Below are positions 50,901-59,964 of a stretch of 64,000 bases of DNA, one piece after another. The stretch covers positions 1 to 64,000 of the forward strand of contig CAWJXM010000014.1 in NCBI GenBank assembly GCA_963846635.1. Reading direction: 5' to 3'. The first letter of the stretch is position 1. Every line of letters begins with the position of its first letter. The position numbers were made by a program, and so were the translations under genes. Source of the DNA: AP-15 sp963846635 (lineage in GTDB: Bacteria; Pseudomonadota; Alphaproteobacteria; ATCC43930; CGMCC-115725). The notes under the pieces are model-generated. The model did no database searches. It saw only the letters and a list, made by a program, of their open reading frames with translations, and was not told where the DNA came from.

Positions 50901-51815
50901 TCAGCGGGTGGGCACCGGCTTGTCACCGCGATAATCGTAGAAGCCGCGGCCGGTCTTCCGGCCAAGCCAACCGGCCTCGACATATTTGACGAGCAGCGGA
51001 CAGGGCCGGTACTTGCTGTCGGCGAGCCCCTCATAGAGCACCTGCATCACTGACAAGCAGGTGTCGAGGCCGATAAAATCGGCGAGTTCAAGCGGCCCCA
51101 TTGGGTGGTTGGCGCCAAGTTTCATCGCCGTATCGATGGCTTCGACCGAACCCACGCCCTCATACAGCACGTAGACCGCCTCGTTGATCATCGGCAGTAA
51201 AATGCGATTGACGATGAAGGCGGGGTAATCTTCCGCTGCGACCGGCGTCTTGCCCAGCTTCACCGCCAAGTCATGGGTCAGAGCGAAGGTTTCTTCATCG
51301 GTCGCGATGCCGCGAATCAATTCGACCAGCGTCATTACCGGCACCGGGTTCATGAAATGCATGCCGATAAATTTTTCCGGCCGGTCGGTCGAGGCGCCGA
51401 GCCGGGTGATCGAAATCGACGATGTGTTTGTGGCGATCAGCGTGTCAGGTCGTAATTTCGGGGTCAGCCGCTTGAAGATTTCGCGCTTGATCTCCTCCTT
51501 TTCAGTCGCGGCTTCGATCACCATGTCGCAATCGCTAAAGAGACCGTAATCGAGCCCGGTCGTAATGCGGGCCATCGCCGCATCTTTTTCGCTCTCATGG
51601 ATGCGGCCGCGCGCCACCTGCCGCGAGAGATTGTGTTCGATCGCCTGGTAGCCTTGCTGCAGCTTCTCATCGCTGATATCGGTCAGTACCACCTCGAGCC
51701 CGGCCAAGGCGCAGACATGGGCGATGCCTCCGCCCATCTGGCCGGCGCCGATCACGCCGATCCGCTGCAGCCGATCGACCGCGGATGATTCGCGCCCCGC
51801 GGCGGCGGCGCTCAC
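50901..51815 (-). CDS. hbd: 3-hydroxybutyryl-CoA dehydrogenase
   Basis: 304-residue NAD(P)-dependent dehydrogenase of short-chain acyl-CoA metabolism. Rossmann motif RIGVIGAGQMGGGIAHVCAL near residue 18; then CDMVIEAATEKEEIKREIFK, TNTSSISITRLGASTDRPEK, FIGMHFMNPVPVMTLVELIR (His-Asn-Pro, catalytic His), AAEDYPAFIVNRILLPMINE and LGANHPMGPLELADFIGLDT. Its start overlaps the etfA stop (ATGA), the standard etfB-etfA-hbd operon in which electron transfer flavoprotein and the dehydrogenase serve the same acyl-CoA oxidation route. Confidence 0.95.
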   Translation of the reverse strand: MSAAAAGRESSAVDRLQRIGVIGAGQMGGGIAHVCALAGLEVVLTDISDEKLQQGYQAIEHNLSRQVARGRIHESEKDAAMARITTGLDYGLFSDCDMVIEAATEKEEIKREIFKRLTPKLRPDTLIATNTSSISITRLGASTDRPEKFIGMHFMNPVPVMTLVELIRGIATDEETFALTHDLAVKLGKTPVAAEDYPAFIVNRILLPMINEAVYVLYEGVGSVEAIDTAMKLGANHPMGPLELADFIGLDTCLSVMQVLYEGLADSKYRPCPLLVKYVEAGWLGRKTGRGFYDYRGDKPVPTR

Positions 51816-52756
51816 TGGCGGCGCTCCAACTCGTCCGCGAGCTCAGGCAAGATTTTGAACAAATCCCCAACCAAGCCGTAGTCGGCGATCTGAAAGATTG
51901 GCGCCTCTTCGTCCTTGTTGATTGCGACGATGACCTTCGAATCCTTCATGCCGGCGAGATGTTGGATGGCGCCGGAAATCCCGACGGCGATGTACAGCTC
52001 AGGGGCGACGATCTTGCCGGTCTGGCCGACTTGGTAATCATTCGGCACGAAACCGGCATCGACTGCGGCGCGCGACGCGCCGACTGCGGCGCCGAGCCGA
52101 TCGGCCACTTTTTCGAGCAGGTGAAAATTGTCGCCCGATTGCATGCCGCGCCCACCCGAGATGATGATTCGTGCGCTCGTCAATTCAGGCCGCTCGGATT
52201 TCGACAGTTCGGCCCGGACAAACTGAGACAGTCCCGCTTCGCCGGTCGAGACCACGGTCTCGATTGGCGCCGACCCGCCAGTCGCCTCGCCTGGTGGGAA
52301 TGCCGTTCCGCGAATTGTGATGACTTTGATGGGATCTTTCGACTGCACCGTCGCCAGTGCATTGCCGGCATAAATCGGGCGCACAAAGGTGTCGGGGGAA
52401 ACGACCCCGCTGATGTCGGAGATCTGCATAACGTCGAGCAATGCTGCGACCCGCGGCATCAAATTTTTGCCCGCGGTCGTCGCCGGCGACAGCACATGGC
52501 TGTAATTCTCGGCGAGCTTGACAACCAGCGGTGCCAGGTTTTCGGCAAGGCCGTGTTCGTAAGCCGCATCCTCGGCGAGCAGCACGCGTCTCACGCCCGG
52601 GACCTGCGCCGCCACCTCGGCGACACCGCGGCAATCCTTGCCGGCGACGATGATATCGACCTCATCGCGGGCGATTTCCTTGGCGGCAGCGAGCGCGTTG
52701 AGGGTCGCGGGCTTGAGCGTGCGGTTATCGTGTTCGGCGACGACGAGAGCAGCCAT
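51812..52756 (-). CDS. etfA: Electron transfer flavoprotein alpha subunit
   Basis: 314 residues from ATG 52756 (MAALVVAEHDNRTL), forming with EtfB the soluble dimer that carries electrons from acyl-CoA dehydrogenases to ETF-ubiquinone oxidoreductase. The C-terminal FAD domain is clear: ARIIISGGRGMQSGDNFHLL, AVDAGFVPNDYQVGQTGKIV, YIAVGISGAIQHLAGMKDSK and INKDEEAPIFQIADYGLVGD. The frame is open upstream of the chosen start but runs antisense-like through etfB. The start shares a base with the etfB stop, so all three genes are coupled. Confidence 0.95.
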   Translation of the reverse strand: MAALVVAEHDNRTLKPATLNALAAAKEIARDEVDIIVAGKDCRGVAEVAAQVPGVRRVLLAEDAAYEHGLAENLAPLVVKLAENYSHVLSPATTAGKNLMPRVAALLDVMQISDISGVVSPDTFVRPIYAGNALATVQSKDPIKVITIRGTAFPPGEATGGSAPIETVVSTGEAGLSQFVRAELSKSERPELTSARIIISGGRGMQSGDNFHLLEKVADRLGAAVGASRAAVDAGFVPNDYQVGQTGKIVAPELYIAVGISGAIQHLAGMKDSKVIVAINKDEEAPIFQIADYGLVGDLFKILPELADELERRQ

Positions 52757-53505
52757 CAGATCACCCGTGCCTCGGTTTTGAGCTTGTCGACCAACTCTTC
52801 GACGGAAGCCACCCTGCGACCGGCCTGACGTTTTGGCGGTTCTTCCACCTTGAGCACGGCGAGCCGCGGCGTCACATCGACACCCAGCGCCTCGGGCGTT
52901 GTCGTCGCAATCGGTTTTTTCCTGGCTCGCATGATATTGGGCAGGGAGGCGTAGCGCGGTTCGTTCAATCGAAGATCGGTCGTGATTACGGCCGGCAATT
53001 TGATCTGGATGGTTTCGAGGCCTCCATCGATCTCGCGCGTGACTTCCGCATGGCCGTCGCTGATTTTGATTTTGGAGGCAAAGGTCGCCTGCGGCCAGCC
53101 AAGCAGCGCCGACAGCATCTGCCCCGTCTGGTTGCAATCGTCATCAATCGCCTGCTTGCCGAGGATCACAATCTCGGGCTTCTCGTCGAGGATCACCGCC
53201 TTCAATAATTTGGCGACGGCGAGCGGCTGCAATTCGGCGTCGGTCTGCACCAAGATGCCGCGATCGGCACCCATCGCCAAAGCGGTGCGGATTGTTTCCT
53301 GGCATTGCGCGACGCCGAGCGATACCGCGACGACCTCACTGACGGTGCCGGCCTCGCGCAGCCGCAACGCCTCTTCGATGCCGATCTCGTCAAACGGGTT
53401 CATTGACATTTTCACATTAGCGGTCTCGACGCCGCTGTGATCCGCTTTGACTCGGATCTTGACATTGTAATCGATGACCCGCTTGACCGCGACCAGCGCT
53501 TTCAT
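52756..53505 (-). CDS. etfB: Electron transfer flavoprotein beta subunit
   Basis: 249 residues from ATG 53505 (MKALVAVKRVIDYNVKIRVK). Typical blocks: MSMNPFDEIGIEEALRLREA, ALAMGADRGILVQTDAELQP, the AMP-binding loop ILGKQAIDDDCNQTGQMLSA and LPAVITTDLRLNEPRYASLP. It ends with the recognition-loop-proximal PKRQAGRRVASVEELVDKLK. First gene of the etfB-etfA-hbd operon. The 236-base gap to the divergent permease gene shows no further gene. Confidence 0.95.
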   Translation of the reverse strand: MKALVAVKRVIDYNVKIRVKADHSGVETANVKMSMNPFDEIGIEEALRLREAGTVSEVVAVSLGVAQCQETIRTALAMGADRGILVQTDAELQPLAVAKLLKAVILDEKPEIVILGKQAIDDDCNQTGQMLSALLGWPQATFASKIKISDGHAEVTREIDGGLETIQIKLPAVITTDLRLNEPRYASLPNIMRARKKPIATTTPEALGVDVTPRLAVLKVEEPPKRQAGRRVASVEELVDKLKTEARVI

Positions 53506-53741
53506 ATCGCCCTCACCACCACCTCCGGTGCACCGCAACACCGGTTCCCGCTGCCGCTAGGCTCGGGAATTTTGCACCCACCCGCCACGATAGCAAGACC
53601 CTGGTCCAGCACCGCCACCGATCGCTGCGGCAGAAGAGGGGCTGGGCATCGCGGCAATTGCAACAATCGCGGCGATCACCGTTAATGCGCAAACGCATAA
53701 GGGCAAGAAATGCACCCGAGTGGCGAAACAGGAGGAGCGTC

Positions 53742-55247
53742 ATGAGCCAGGATTTGAACCCGGCCGGGGCGCCAGCGCATGACTTCCGGCTGGCCAAAGT
53801 GCTGGGCGTACTCGCGGTCACCGCCTCGGCGGTCGCGGCCGAATACGGCGCCGGCATCAACTTCGTGTCGACGCAGAGCCTCGCCGTTTATCCCGGCGTT
53901 CGCGGCCTCGTACCGCTGGCGATGTTCGTGACCGGCATCCTGATGCTGCCGAAGACCTATCTCTTTGTGATGTTTTCCCGGGTCATGCCGCGCGCCGGTT
54001 CGAAATATGTGTGGATCGCGCGCAGCCTCGGCGTGCCGATCGGGTTTCTGGTGACCTTTTTGTGGTGGGCGACGGGTCCAGCCGGAGCCGGCGTGCTCGC
54101 TTTCGCCTTTGGCACCTTTTTCGGCCAGGCGGTTTTGGGGCTGAGCCCGGCGCTCGGCGCGGCACTGCTGTCGCCCGCGGGGCATCTCGCCCTCGGTCTC
54201 GCCGCGATCTGGATCACCTATGCGGTCAATGCTGCGGGTGTGCATCGCTATGGGTTGTTCGTGACTGTGCTGCTGTTCGTTATCGTGGCGACCGCGCTCA
54301 TTATTTGCGCGATCGGCTTTTCAACCTCGCAAGCAGTCTTTGTCGCGGCAGCGAGCAAAGTGGCCAAGGTGTCGCTCGTACCGCCGGCCATCTCCCCGCC
54401 TGGAAGCGTCTTCGATTTTGTCTCGGTCTGCTCGCTGTTTGTCTTCGCCTATGCGGGGCTCGGCGCCGGGCCTGCCCTGGGCGGCGAAGTCGGCGATCCG
54501 CACCGCAAACTGCCGCGCGGCATCATTTACGGCTTTATCGTGGCACTGGTCTTGTTCACCGGTGTCGCGCTGGCCCTGTTTCACGCCGCCCCGTGGTGGG
54601 CAGTCACCGGGTTGATCAAGGCCGGCAAAGCCAATTACGCGACAGCGCCGGGGCTCGTCGGGCTGGTCGCCCCGGATTGGCTCAGCGTGACGCTCAATTT
54701 TGCCGTGGCGCTGATCGTCGGCAAAACCTTGGCGCCGGGGTTTATGGTGGCGTCGCGGTTTGCTTTCGCTTATGGCCAGGATCGAATGTTACCGGCGGTG
54801 TTTGCCGAAACCTCAAAGCGCAAGGTGCCCCTCGCCGGTCTCATTTTACATGCGGTTCTCAGCACCGCGTTTTTAGTCCAGGCCGTGTATGTCGGCTGGG
54901 CCATGGGCGTCGCCGTCAGGTCGATCGCGGTTCTGCTGGTCTGGCTGACGCTGGCGCTGGGCGTGCTGAACCTGAAATTGCACCCGCGTTGGCGCGCCGC
55001 ACAATGGGCGGCGCCGATCCTTGATCAACCATTCGCGACGCTCACCGCGATCGTTTCGATCATCATCGCGGTGCCATTGATCGCCTCGATCGCAATCGTC
55101 CCGCATACCGCCTTGATTTTCCAACCACTGTTCCAAGGAGCCGTGGTCCTGGTAATCGGGCTCGTGTGCCTTTGGCTCGCCGGCAGTTCCGCCCGCGCGC
55201 GCGGCGACAGTTTTGGCGCGATTGCGATGCGCGTGCCAATCGAATGA
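53742..55247 (+). CDS. APC-family amino acid permease
   Basis: Inner-membrane transporter of 501 residues with about 12 hydrophobic helices. The first helix is AKVLGVLAVTASAVAAEYGA followed by GINFVSTQSLAVYP. VMFSRVMPRAGSKYVWIARS matches the conserved APC segment after helix 2. FAYAGLGAGPALGGEVGDPH with KLPRGIIYGFIVALVLFTGV is the typical helix 6-7 region, and FAYGQDRMLPAVFAETSKRK is a further family marker. Start ATG 53742 (MSQDLNPAG) follows AGGAGG at good spacing. The substrate, an amino acid or polyamine, cannot be told. Confidence 0.88.
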   Translation: MSQDLNPAGAPAHDFRLAKVLGVLAVTASAVAAEYGAGINFVSTQSLAVYPGVRGLVPLAMFVTGILMLPKTYLFVMFSRVMPRAGSKYVWIARSLGVPIGFLVTFLWWATGPAGAGVLAFAFGTFFGQAVLGLSPALGAALLSPAGHLALGLAAIWITYAVNAAGVHRYGLFVTVLLFVIVATALIICAIGFSTSQAVFVAAASKVAKVSLVPPAISPPGSVFDFVSVCSLFVFAYAGLGAGPALGGEVGDPHRKLPRGIIYGFIVALVLFTGVALALFHAAPWWAVTGLIKAGKANYATAPGLVGLVAPDWLSVTLNFAVALIVGKTLAPGFMVASRFAFAYGQDRMLPAVFAETSKRKVPLAGLILHAVLSTAFLVQAVYVGWAMGVAVRSIAVLLVWLTLALGVLNLKLHPRWRAAQWAAPILDQPFATLTAIVSIIIAVPLIASIAIVPHTALIFQPLFQGAVVLVIGLVCLWLAGSSARARGDSFGAIAMRVPIE

Positions 55248-55292
55248 CCGGCTCGCCTGCGATATTTGAAACGAGGTCTGCGCCATTATCCC

Positions 55293-55892
55293 TTAGTGAC
55301 CGGGATGGGCGACGCTCCACACCTTTCCGAACTTGCTTAGAAACGGCCTCGACGCCTCGAAAGTGACCTTGACGCCGAGGTCCATAACTTTCAGTGCCCC
55401 GTCGAGCCAATGATCACAGCTGGTCCGAGCATATCTTGTGTTGACTGCGATCGCATCGGTCCAGGTCTTTACCCCGAGCATTTGGATCGCGGCATGGGCG
55501 GTTGTATCGATGCTCTGCCGTGCGAGAGTGGCAAACTCATCGCTCAGCGATTCGATGCCATGAACCAGGACTCCGCGGGACTCGACAACGACCGCGTAAA
55601 GGTCACGCCCGCTCTGATTGCCTGGCGGCTGTGGCTGAACGGGTACAGGAAGCGGTGCTGGAGCGGGCGGTGCCAGGACGGGCGGTGCGACGTGCTGCAC
55701 GCCTAACTCTGGCGGTGGCAACTCTGGCGGTGGCACCGGTTCTTCCACCGGCTGGATGATGTTGGCCGGATCGGCGGGCGTATCGGCCGCCGGCGGCATC
55801 GGAGCATCGGTTGGTGCCGTCATTCGCGGTGTCCGCCTGCCTTTGCTCTCCATCCGTCCTCGCTGCCGAGCATCGTTTCTCCTGCGCTGCAT
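55293..55892 (-). CDS. Phasin-family protein with a proline-rich N-terminus
   Basis: About 199 residues. The C-terminal half is an amphipathic helical phasin-type domain (VVESRGVLVHGIESLSDEFA, LARQSIDTTAHAAIQMLGVK, TWTDAIAVNTRYARTSCDHW). Phasins coat polyhydroxyalkanoate granules. The N-terminal half is unusual, with a Pro/Val/Ala-rich segment (PVEEPVPPPELPPPELG and LAPPAPAPLPVPVQPQPPG). Start ATG 55892 (MQRRRND) has AAGGA at six bases. No pha synthase gene is in the window, but thiolase and hydroxybutyryl-CoA dehydrogenase fit the same metabolism. Confidence 0.75.
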   Translation of the reverse strand: MQRRRNDARQRGRMESKGRRTPRMTAPTDAPMPPAADTPADPANIIQPVEEPVPPPELPPPELGVQHVAPPVLAPPAPAPLPVPVQPQPPGNQSGRDLYAVVVESRGVLVHGIESLSDEFATLARQSIDTTAHAAIQMLGVKTWTDAIAVNTRYARTSCDHWLDGALKVMDLGVKVTFEASRPFLSKFGKVWSVAHPGH

Positions 55893-56101
55893 CTGAATTC
55901 CTTTAGGCTGAAACCGCCATCTTGGCAACCCGCTTTGTGCATCGCACAAAATTTTCTTCAGGCCTTCTCCCTGCTGATTAGGGCCAGGCCGACCGCCGCG
56001 ATCGCCCAGCAGAGGAGAGCATTGCCTGAGCAAGTCGCGAAATGGACACCTCTTGTGTTTTTCTACTCCTGTCTGGAATGATAGCGCGTTAAAGGCTGAT
56101 T

Positions 56102-57538
56102 ATGCACGGTTTGGGGGAATTGGGGGTTGTAATGAGCATGGCCAAACAGCAGCGCGGCGGGGTCCGCGGGGGCGGTTCCCGCGCGACGAAAGTTTGCATC
56201 TTAACGATCGGAGTCTTGGCGTTTGGTGTCTTGCGTTCAGGGGAAGCGGAGGCTGCACGTCACGTCCATTATCATCATCTCTCATTGGGACCAATTGGGC
56301 TGGTGCCGTCGCCGATCGGCGAATCGATTGTGCTCGATGCTGATACCGGCCAAGTGTTGAGCGAATCGAACGCCGGTGCAATCACCTACCCGGCGTCACT
56401 TACCAAGATGATGACCCTGTATTTGACCTTTGAGGCGCTGAACACAGGCCGGCTCCGGCTAGATCAGATGCTCCCGGTCAGCATGGACGCGGCGAGCAAA
56501 TCCCCAACCAAACTCGGTTTGCAGCCGGGGGATGCGGTCGCCGTGCAAGACCTGATCTTTGGCATCGTGACGCGCTCGGCCAATGACGCTGCCGCCGTCT
56601 TGGCCGAGGGCTTGGGCGGCAGCGAGCCCGTCTTCGCAGAGATGATGAATCGCAAGGCGCAACAGCTTGGCATGCGCAATACGTTCTATCGCAACGCCTC
56701 AGGATTGCCCGATCCGTTGCAGCATACGACGGCCCGCGACACCGCTCAGCTGGCATTGGCGCTCTATCACGATTTCCCGCGGGAATACCGTTTCTTCGCG
56801 ACGCGCTCATTTGTTTTTCGCGGGGTGACCATCGTTGGCCACGACCACCTGCTCGATTGGTATCCCGGTGCCGATGGCATCAAGACCGGATATATCCACG
56901 CATCGGGGTTCAATCTTGCGACGTCCGCGATGCGCGACGGGCATCGGCTGATCGGTGTCGTACTCGGCGGGATTTCCGGAGGTGCCCGCGACCGCGAGAT
57001 GGCAGCTTTGCTCGACCAGGGATTTGCCTCGCTCGGAGTTCCTTCTACAGCGACCGTCGCATCCCGCGCGGTGCCCATTCCGCAACAGGTTCCGACCATC
57101 GCCGCTCTGCCGCCGGGCCCTGTCATCGCCGCGGCCGACCCGCCGCCGCCATCACCGGCTCACGCCAAGCCTGGGCTCCTCAGCAAAGCAGCCGCGCGCC
57201 TGGCCGCACACTTATCCCCGGTCGGTAAGGCCGAAGCGGCGGCATTCCGGCCAGAACTGCAACGCCCGACGATCGCCGCCGAGCGGTGGGGAGTTCAGCT
57301 CGGGGGCTTTCGTGGCCTGCCAGCGGCCGCCAAGGCCGCACGCGACGCGGAAAATCTGCCCTCTGCCAAGGGCAAGCCGCTGCAAATTGTCGTGCCTGAC
57401 AGGAAAGACCATTTTTATCGGGCGCGGCTGCTCAACTTAACGCCACGGGAGGCGCAGGGTGCGTGCGCCGAACTGCGCAAGAAGAACATCCCGTGCTCGG
57501 TAATCTCGCCGTCAACGCCCAGGATTGCGTCGCGCTGA
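56102..57538 (+). CDS. D-alanyl-D-alanine carboxypeptidase (DacC/DacF type) with a SPOR-like C-terminus
   Basis: Periplasmic penicillin-binding protein of 478 residues that trims peptidoglycan stem peptides. A signal-like helix (KVCILTIGVLAFGVLRSGEA) ends near residue 50. The active-site triplet is complete: Ser99 and Lys102 in YPASLTKMM, Ser159-Asn161 in VTRSANDAAAVLAEGLGGSE, and Lys261-Thr-Gly in DGIKTGYIHASGFNLA. After a Pro-rich linker (about 350-400) the last 80 residues, from AERWGVQLGGFRGLPAAAKA through RARLLNLTPREAQGACAEL, look like a peptidoglycan-binding SPOR domain. Start ATG 56102, or 56132. It lies between the phasin and phosphohexomutase genes. Confidence 0.93.
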   Translation: MHGLGELGVVMSMAKQQRGGVRGGGSRATKVCILTIGVLAFGVLRSGEAEAARHVHYHHLSLGPIGLVPSPIGESIVLDADTGQVLSESNAGAITYPASLTKMMTLYLTFEALNTGRLRLDQMLPVSMDAASKSPTKLGLQPGDAVAVQDLIFGIVTRSANDAAAVLAEGLGGSEPVFAEMMNRKAQQLGMRNTFYRNASGLPDPLQHTTARDTAQLALALYHDFPREYRFFATRSFVFRGVTIVGHDHLLDWYPGADGIKTGYIHASGFNLATSAMRDGHRLIGVVLGGISGGARDREMAALLDQGFASLGVPSTATVASRAVPIPQQVPTIAALPPGPVIAAADPPPPSPAHAKPGLLSKAAARLAAHLSPVGKAEAAAFRPELQRPTIAAERWGVQLGGFRGLPAAAKAARDAENLPSAKGKPLQIVVPDRKDHFYRARLLNLTPREAQGACAELRKKNIPCSVISPSTPRIASR

Positions 57539-57563
57539 ACGCAGTCCGCCGCCGACCGCGGTC

Positions 57564-58943
57564 TTAGGCGTCGGGCAACGCCACGCCTGATGCCGCGAGC
57601 TGTGCCGCGAGTTCGGCCTTAAGACGCGCGAGACCCTCGGCGGTTCCGGACTCAGCGCGGGCGACCAGCACGTCCTGGGTATTGGAGGCGCGCAACAGCC
57701 ACCATCCATCGGCGGTCCGCACCCGCACGCCGTCGATCTCATTGACCTCGGCTGCCGCCTGCTTCAGCCGGCCGGCCACCTCGCGCACGATTGCGAATTT
57801 ACGCGCCTCGGCGCATGGAAAGCGCAACTCCGGCGTGTTGACGACGCTCGGTAGACCGCGCCTCAATTCCGCCAAGCTTTGCGGGCTTCGCGCGAGAATA
57901 TCGAGCAGCCGAACTGCCACGTAAACGGCATCATCAAACCCGTAATAGCCGTCGGCGAAAAAAATATGTCCGCTCATTTCGCCAGCGAGCGGCGCACCGG
58001 TTTCGGCGAGTTTGGCCTTGATCGGCGAATGCCCGGTCTCGGTCATGACTGGCCGGCCTCCTGCCCTGGCAATCTCTTCGAAAAGCACCTGGCTTGCCTT
58101 GACATCGGCGAGGATCGGGGCCCCCGGGTGGCGTGCCAAAACGTCGCGCGCCAGGACGATCATCAGCTGGTCGCCCCACCAGATCTCCCCCGTGGCATCA
58201 ACGACGCCGATCCGGTCGCCATCGCCGTCAAACGCGATCCCGAGCTCACAACCTTCGCGCGCCACCGTTTGCTGCAACTGCACGAGGTTTTCCGGCACCG
58301 TTGGGTCGGGATGATGCGCCGGGAAACGCCCGTCGATTGCCGCATTGATCAGAACGTGCCGGCCCGGCAGGCGGGCTGTCAGCTGCTGCACAATTTCGCC
58401 GGTGGCGCCGTTGCCCGGATCCCAAGCGACGGTCAATGGGCGCAGTCCGTGATAGTCATGCGCCAATCGTTCGACATAGGCGTCGCGAATGTCCCGATCT
58501 TCGATCCGGCCACGGGCGGCTTCGGGCGCCTCCAGCGTGAGCGCCGTCTCGGCCAAGGCCTGGATGGCCGCGCCGTAAAACGCTCTGCCGCGGAGCACGA
58601 ATTTAAACCCATTGTATTCCGGCGGGTTATGGGACCCGGTGACCATGATGCCGCCTTCGACGTCGAGCGTGGCGGCGGCATAATACAGCATCGGTGTCGG
58701 ACCGAGGCCGATGCGCAGAACATCGGTGCCCTCGCTGACGAGACCGTCGACCAGAGCAGCCGCGAGTTCGGGAGAGGTCAATCTGCCATCATACCCGACC
58801 GCGATCCGGCGCCCGCCGCCCGCCTTAAGCGTTAGCGCGTAGGCCCGGCCGATCGCCTGCGCATCGGCGGTGGACAGGGTGTCGCCGACGATACCGCGGA
58901 TGTCATATTCGCGCAGAATCGTCGGATCGAAACGGTGTGGCAT
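57564..58943 (-). CDS. Phosphomannomutase / phosphoglucomutase
   Basis: 459-residue alpha-D-phosphohexomutase that interconverts hexose 1- and 6-phosphates for cell-envelope sugars. It begins MPHRFDPTILREYDIRGIVG. Phosphoserine Ser104 is in GIMVTGSHNPPEYNGFKFVL, the Mg loop in LGIAFDGDGDRIGVVDATGE, the sugar-binding loop in PLAGEMSGHIFFADGYYGFD, and the phosphate-binding C-terminal domain in VRTADGWWLLRASNTQDVLV. It precedes galU by 12 bases in the transcription order (mutase then galU), so glucose-1-phosphate made here can feed UDP-glucose synthesis. Confidence 0.94.
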   Translation of the reverse strand: MPHRFDPTILREYDIRGIVGDTLSTADAQAIGRAYALTLKAGGGRRIAVGYDGRLTSPELAAALVDGLVSEGTDVLRIGLGPTPMLYYAAATLDVEGGIMVTGSHNPPEYNGFKFVLRGRAFYGAAIQALAETALTLEAPEAARGRIEDRDIRDAYVERLAHDYHGLRPLTVAWDPGNGATGEIVQQLTARLPGRHVLINAAIDGRFPAHHPDPTVPENLVQLQQTVAREGCELGIAFDGDGDRIGVVDATGEIWWGDQLMIVLARDVLARHPGAPILADVKASQVLFEEIARAGGRPVMTETGHSPIKAKLAETGAPLAGEMSGHIFFADGYYGFDDAVYVAVRLLDILARSPQSLAELRRGLPSVVNTPELRFPCAEARKFAIVREVAGRLKQAAAEVNEIDGVRVRTADGWWLLRASNTQDVLVARAESGTAEGLARLKAELAAQLAASGVALPDA

Positions 58944-58955
58944 AGACGCTCCGGA

Positions 58956-59828
58956 TTAGAGATACGAACTCAGGATTTGTCTCAGTCCTGTCCCCAACTC
59001 GGGATGAGCGAGCCCCAGCGCGATCGTTGCTTCGAGAAAGCCGAGCTTGTCGCCGCAATCATAGCGTCGACCGGAAAACCGCAGCCCATGGAAATCCTGG
59101 CCGCCCCTGATCAACTGCTCGAGCGCGTCGGTCAATTGGATTTCTCCGCCACTGCCAGCCTCGCCGCGGGCAAGGTGGCTAAAGACCTGCGGCTGAATGA
59201 TATAGCGGCCAATAATCGTTGATGTCGATGGCGCTGTTGCCGGCTCGGGCTTTTCGACGACACCCCGTGCCCGCACCAATCTGCCGTCATCCGAAACGAC
59301 ATCAAGAACGCCATACCGCCGGGTGTGCTCGCGCGGCACGTCGATAATCGCGACGATATTGCCGCCGACCTCCTCGTAGGCCGCCACCATCTGGGCGAGA
59401 CAGGGCTTCTCGCAAACCATCAGATCGTCCGCGAGCAGCACGGCAAAAGGCTCGTCTCCGACGAGCGCGCGTGCGCACCACACCGCATGACCAAGCCCGA
59501 GTGGCGTCTGTTGACGTGTGTAGGCAATTTGGCCGGGCTCGGGCAGGCACTCTTCGAGCTCTTTGATCAGGTCGGCCCTGCCGCGCTCGCGCAAGGTCGT
59601 TTCAAGCTCAAAGGCGCGGTCAAAGTGGTCATCGATCGAGCCCTTGGCGCGGCTCGTGACAAAAAAGAACTGTTCTATTCCAGCGGCCTTGGCCTCCTCG
59701 ACCGCGTACTGAATGAGCGGCTTGTCTACCACGGGCAGCATTTCTTTTGGCATTGCCTTGGTCGCGGGCAGGAACCGCGTGCCCAAGCCTGCGACCGGAA
59801 AAACCGCCTTGCGGATACGCTGATGCAT
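58956..59828 (-). CDS. galU: UTP--glucose-1-phosphate uridylyltransferase
   Basis: 290-residue nucleotidyltransferase making UDP-glucose. The nucleotide-binding signature is AVFPVAGLGTRFLPATKAMP followed by KEMLPVVDKPLIQYAVEEAK. Then FAVLLADDLMVCEKPCLAQM (metal Asp), YGVLDVVSDDGRLVRARGVV and GRYIIQPQVFSHLARGEAGS with GEIQLTDALEQLI. The mutase gene lies downstream on the same strand at 12 bases. The 136-base gap to the divergent DTW-domain gene shows no gene. Confidence 0.95.
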   Translation of the reverse strand: MHQRIRKAVFPVAGLGTRFLPATKAMPKEMLPVVDKPLIQYAVEEAKAAGIEQFFFVTSRAKGSIDDHFDRAFELETTLRERGRADLIKELEECLPEPGQIAYTRQQTPLGLGHAVWCARALVGDEPFAVLLADDLMVCEKPCLAQMVAAYEEVGGNIVAIIDVPREHTRRYGVLDVVSDDGRLVRARGVVEKPEPATAPSTSTIIGRYIIQPQVFSHLARGEAGSGGEIQLTDALEQLIRGGQDFHGLRFSGRRYDCGDKLGFLEATIALGLAHPELGTGLRQILSSYL

Positions 59829-59964
59829 AAAGCCCTCTGTTTGTGTTTTTCCCTGCTCTCAAGACGTCTGCCACGCTATTCGGTCCGCTGTCGAATGGAC
59901 CGGCAGCTCCCATATCAACGTGGATAAAGAACGTGATTATCCCTGAACTCGTTGCATAGCGAGT

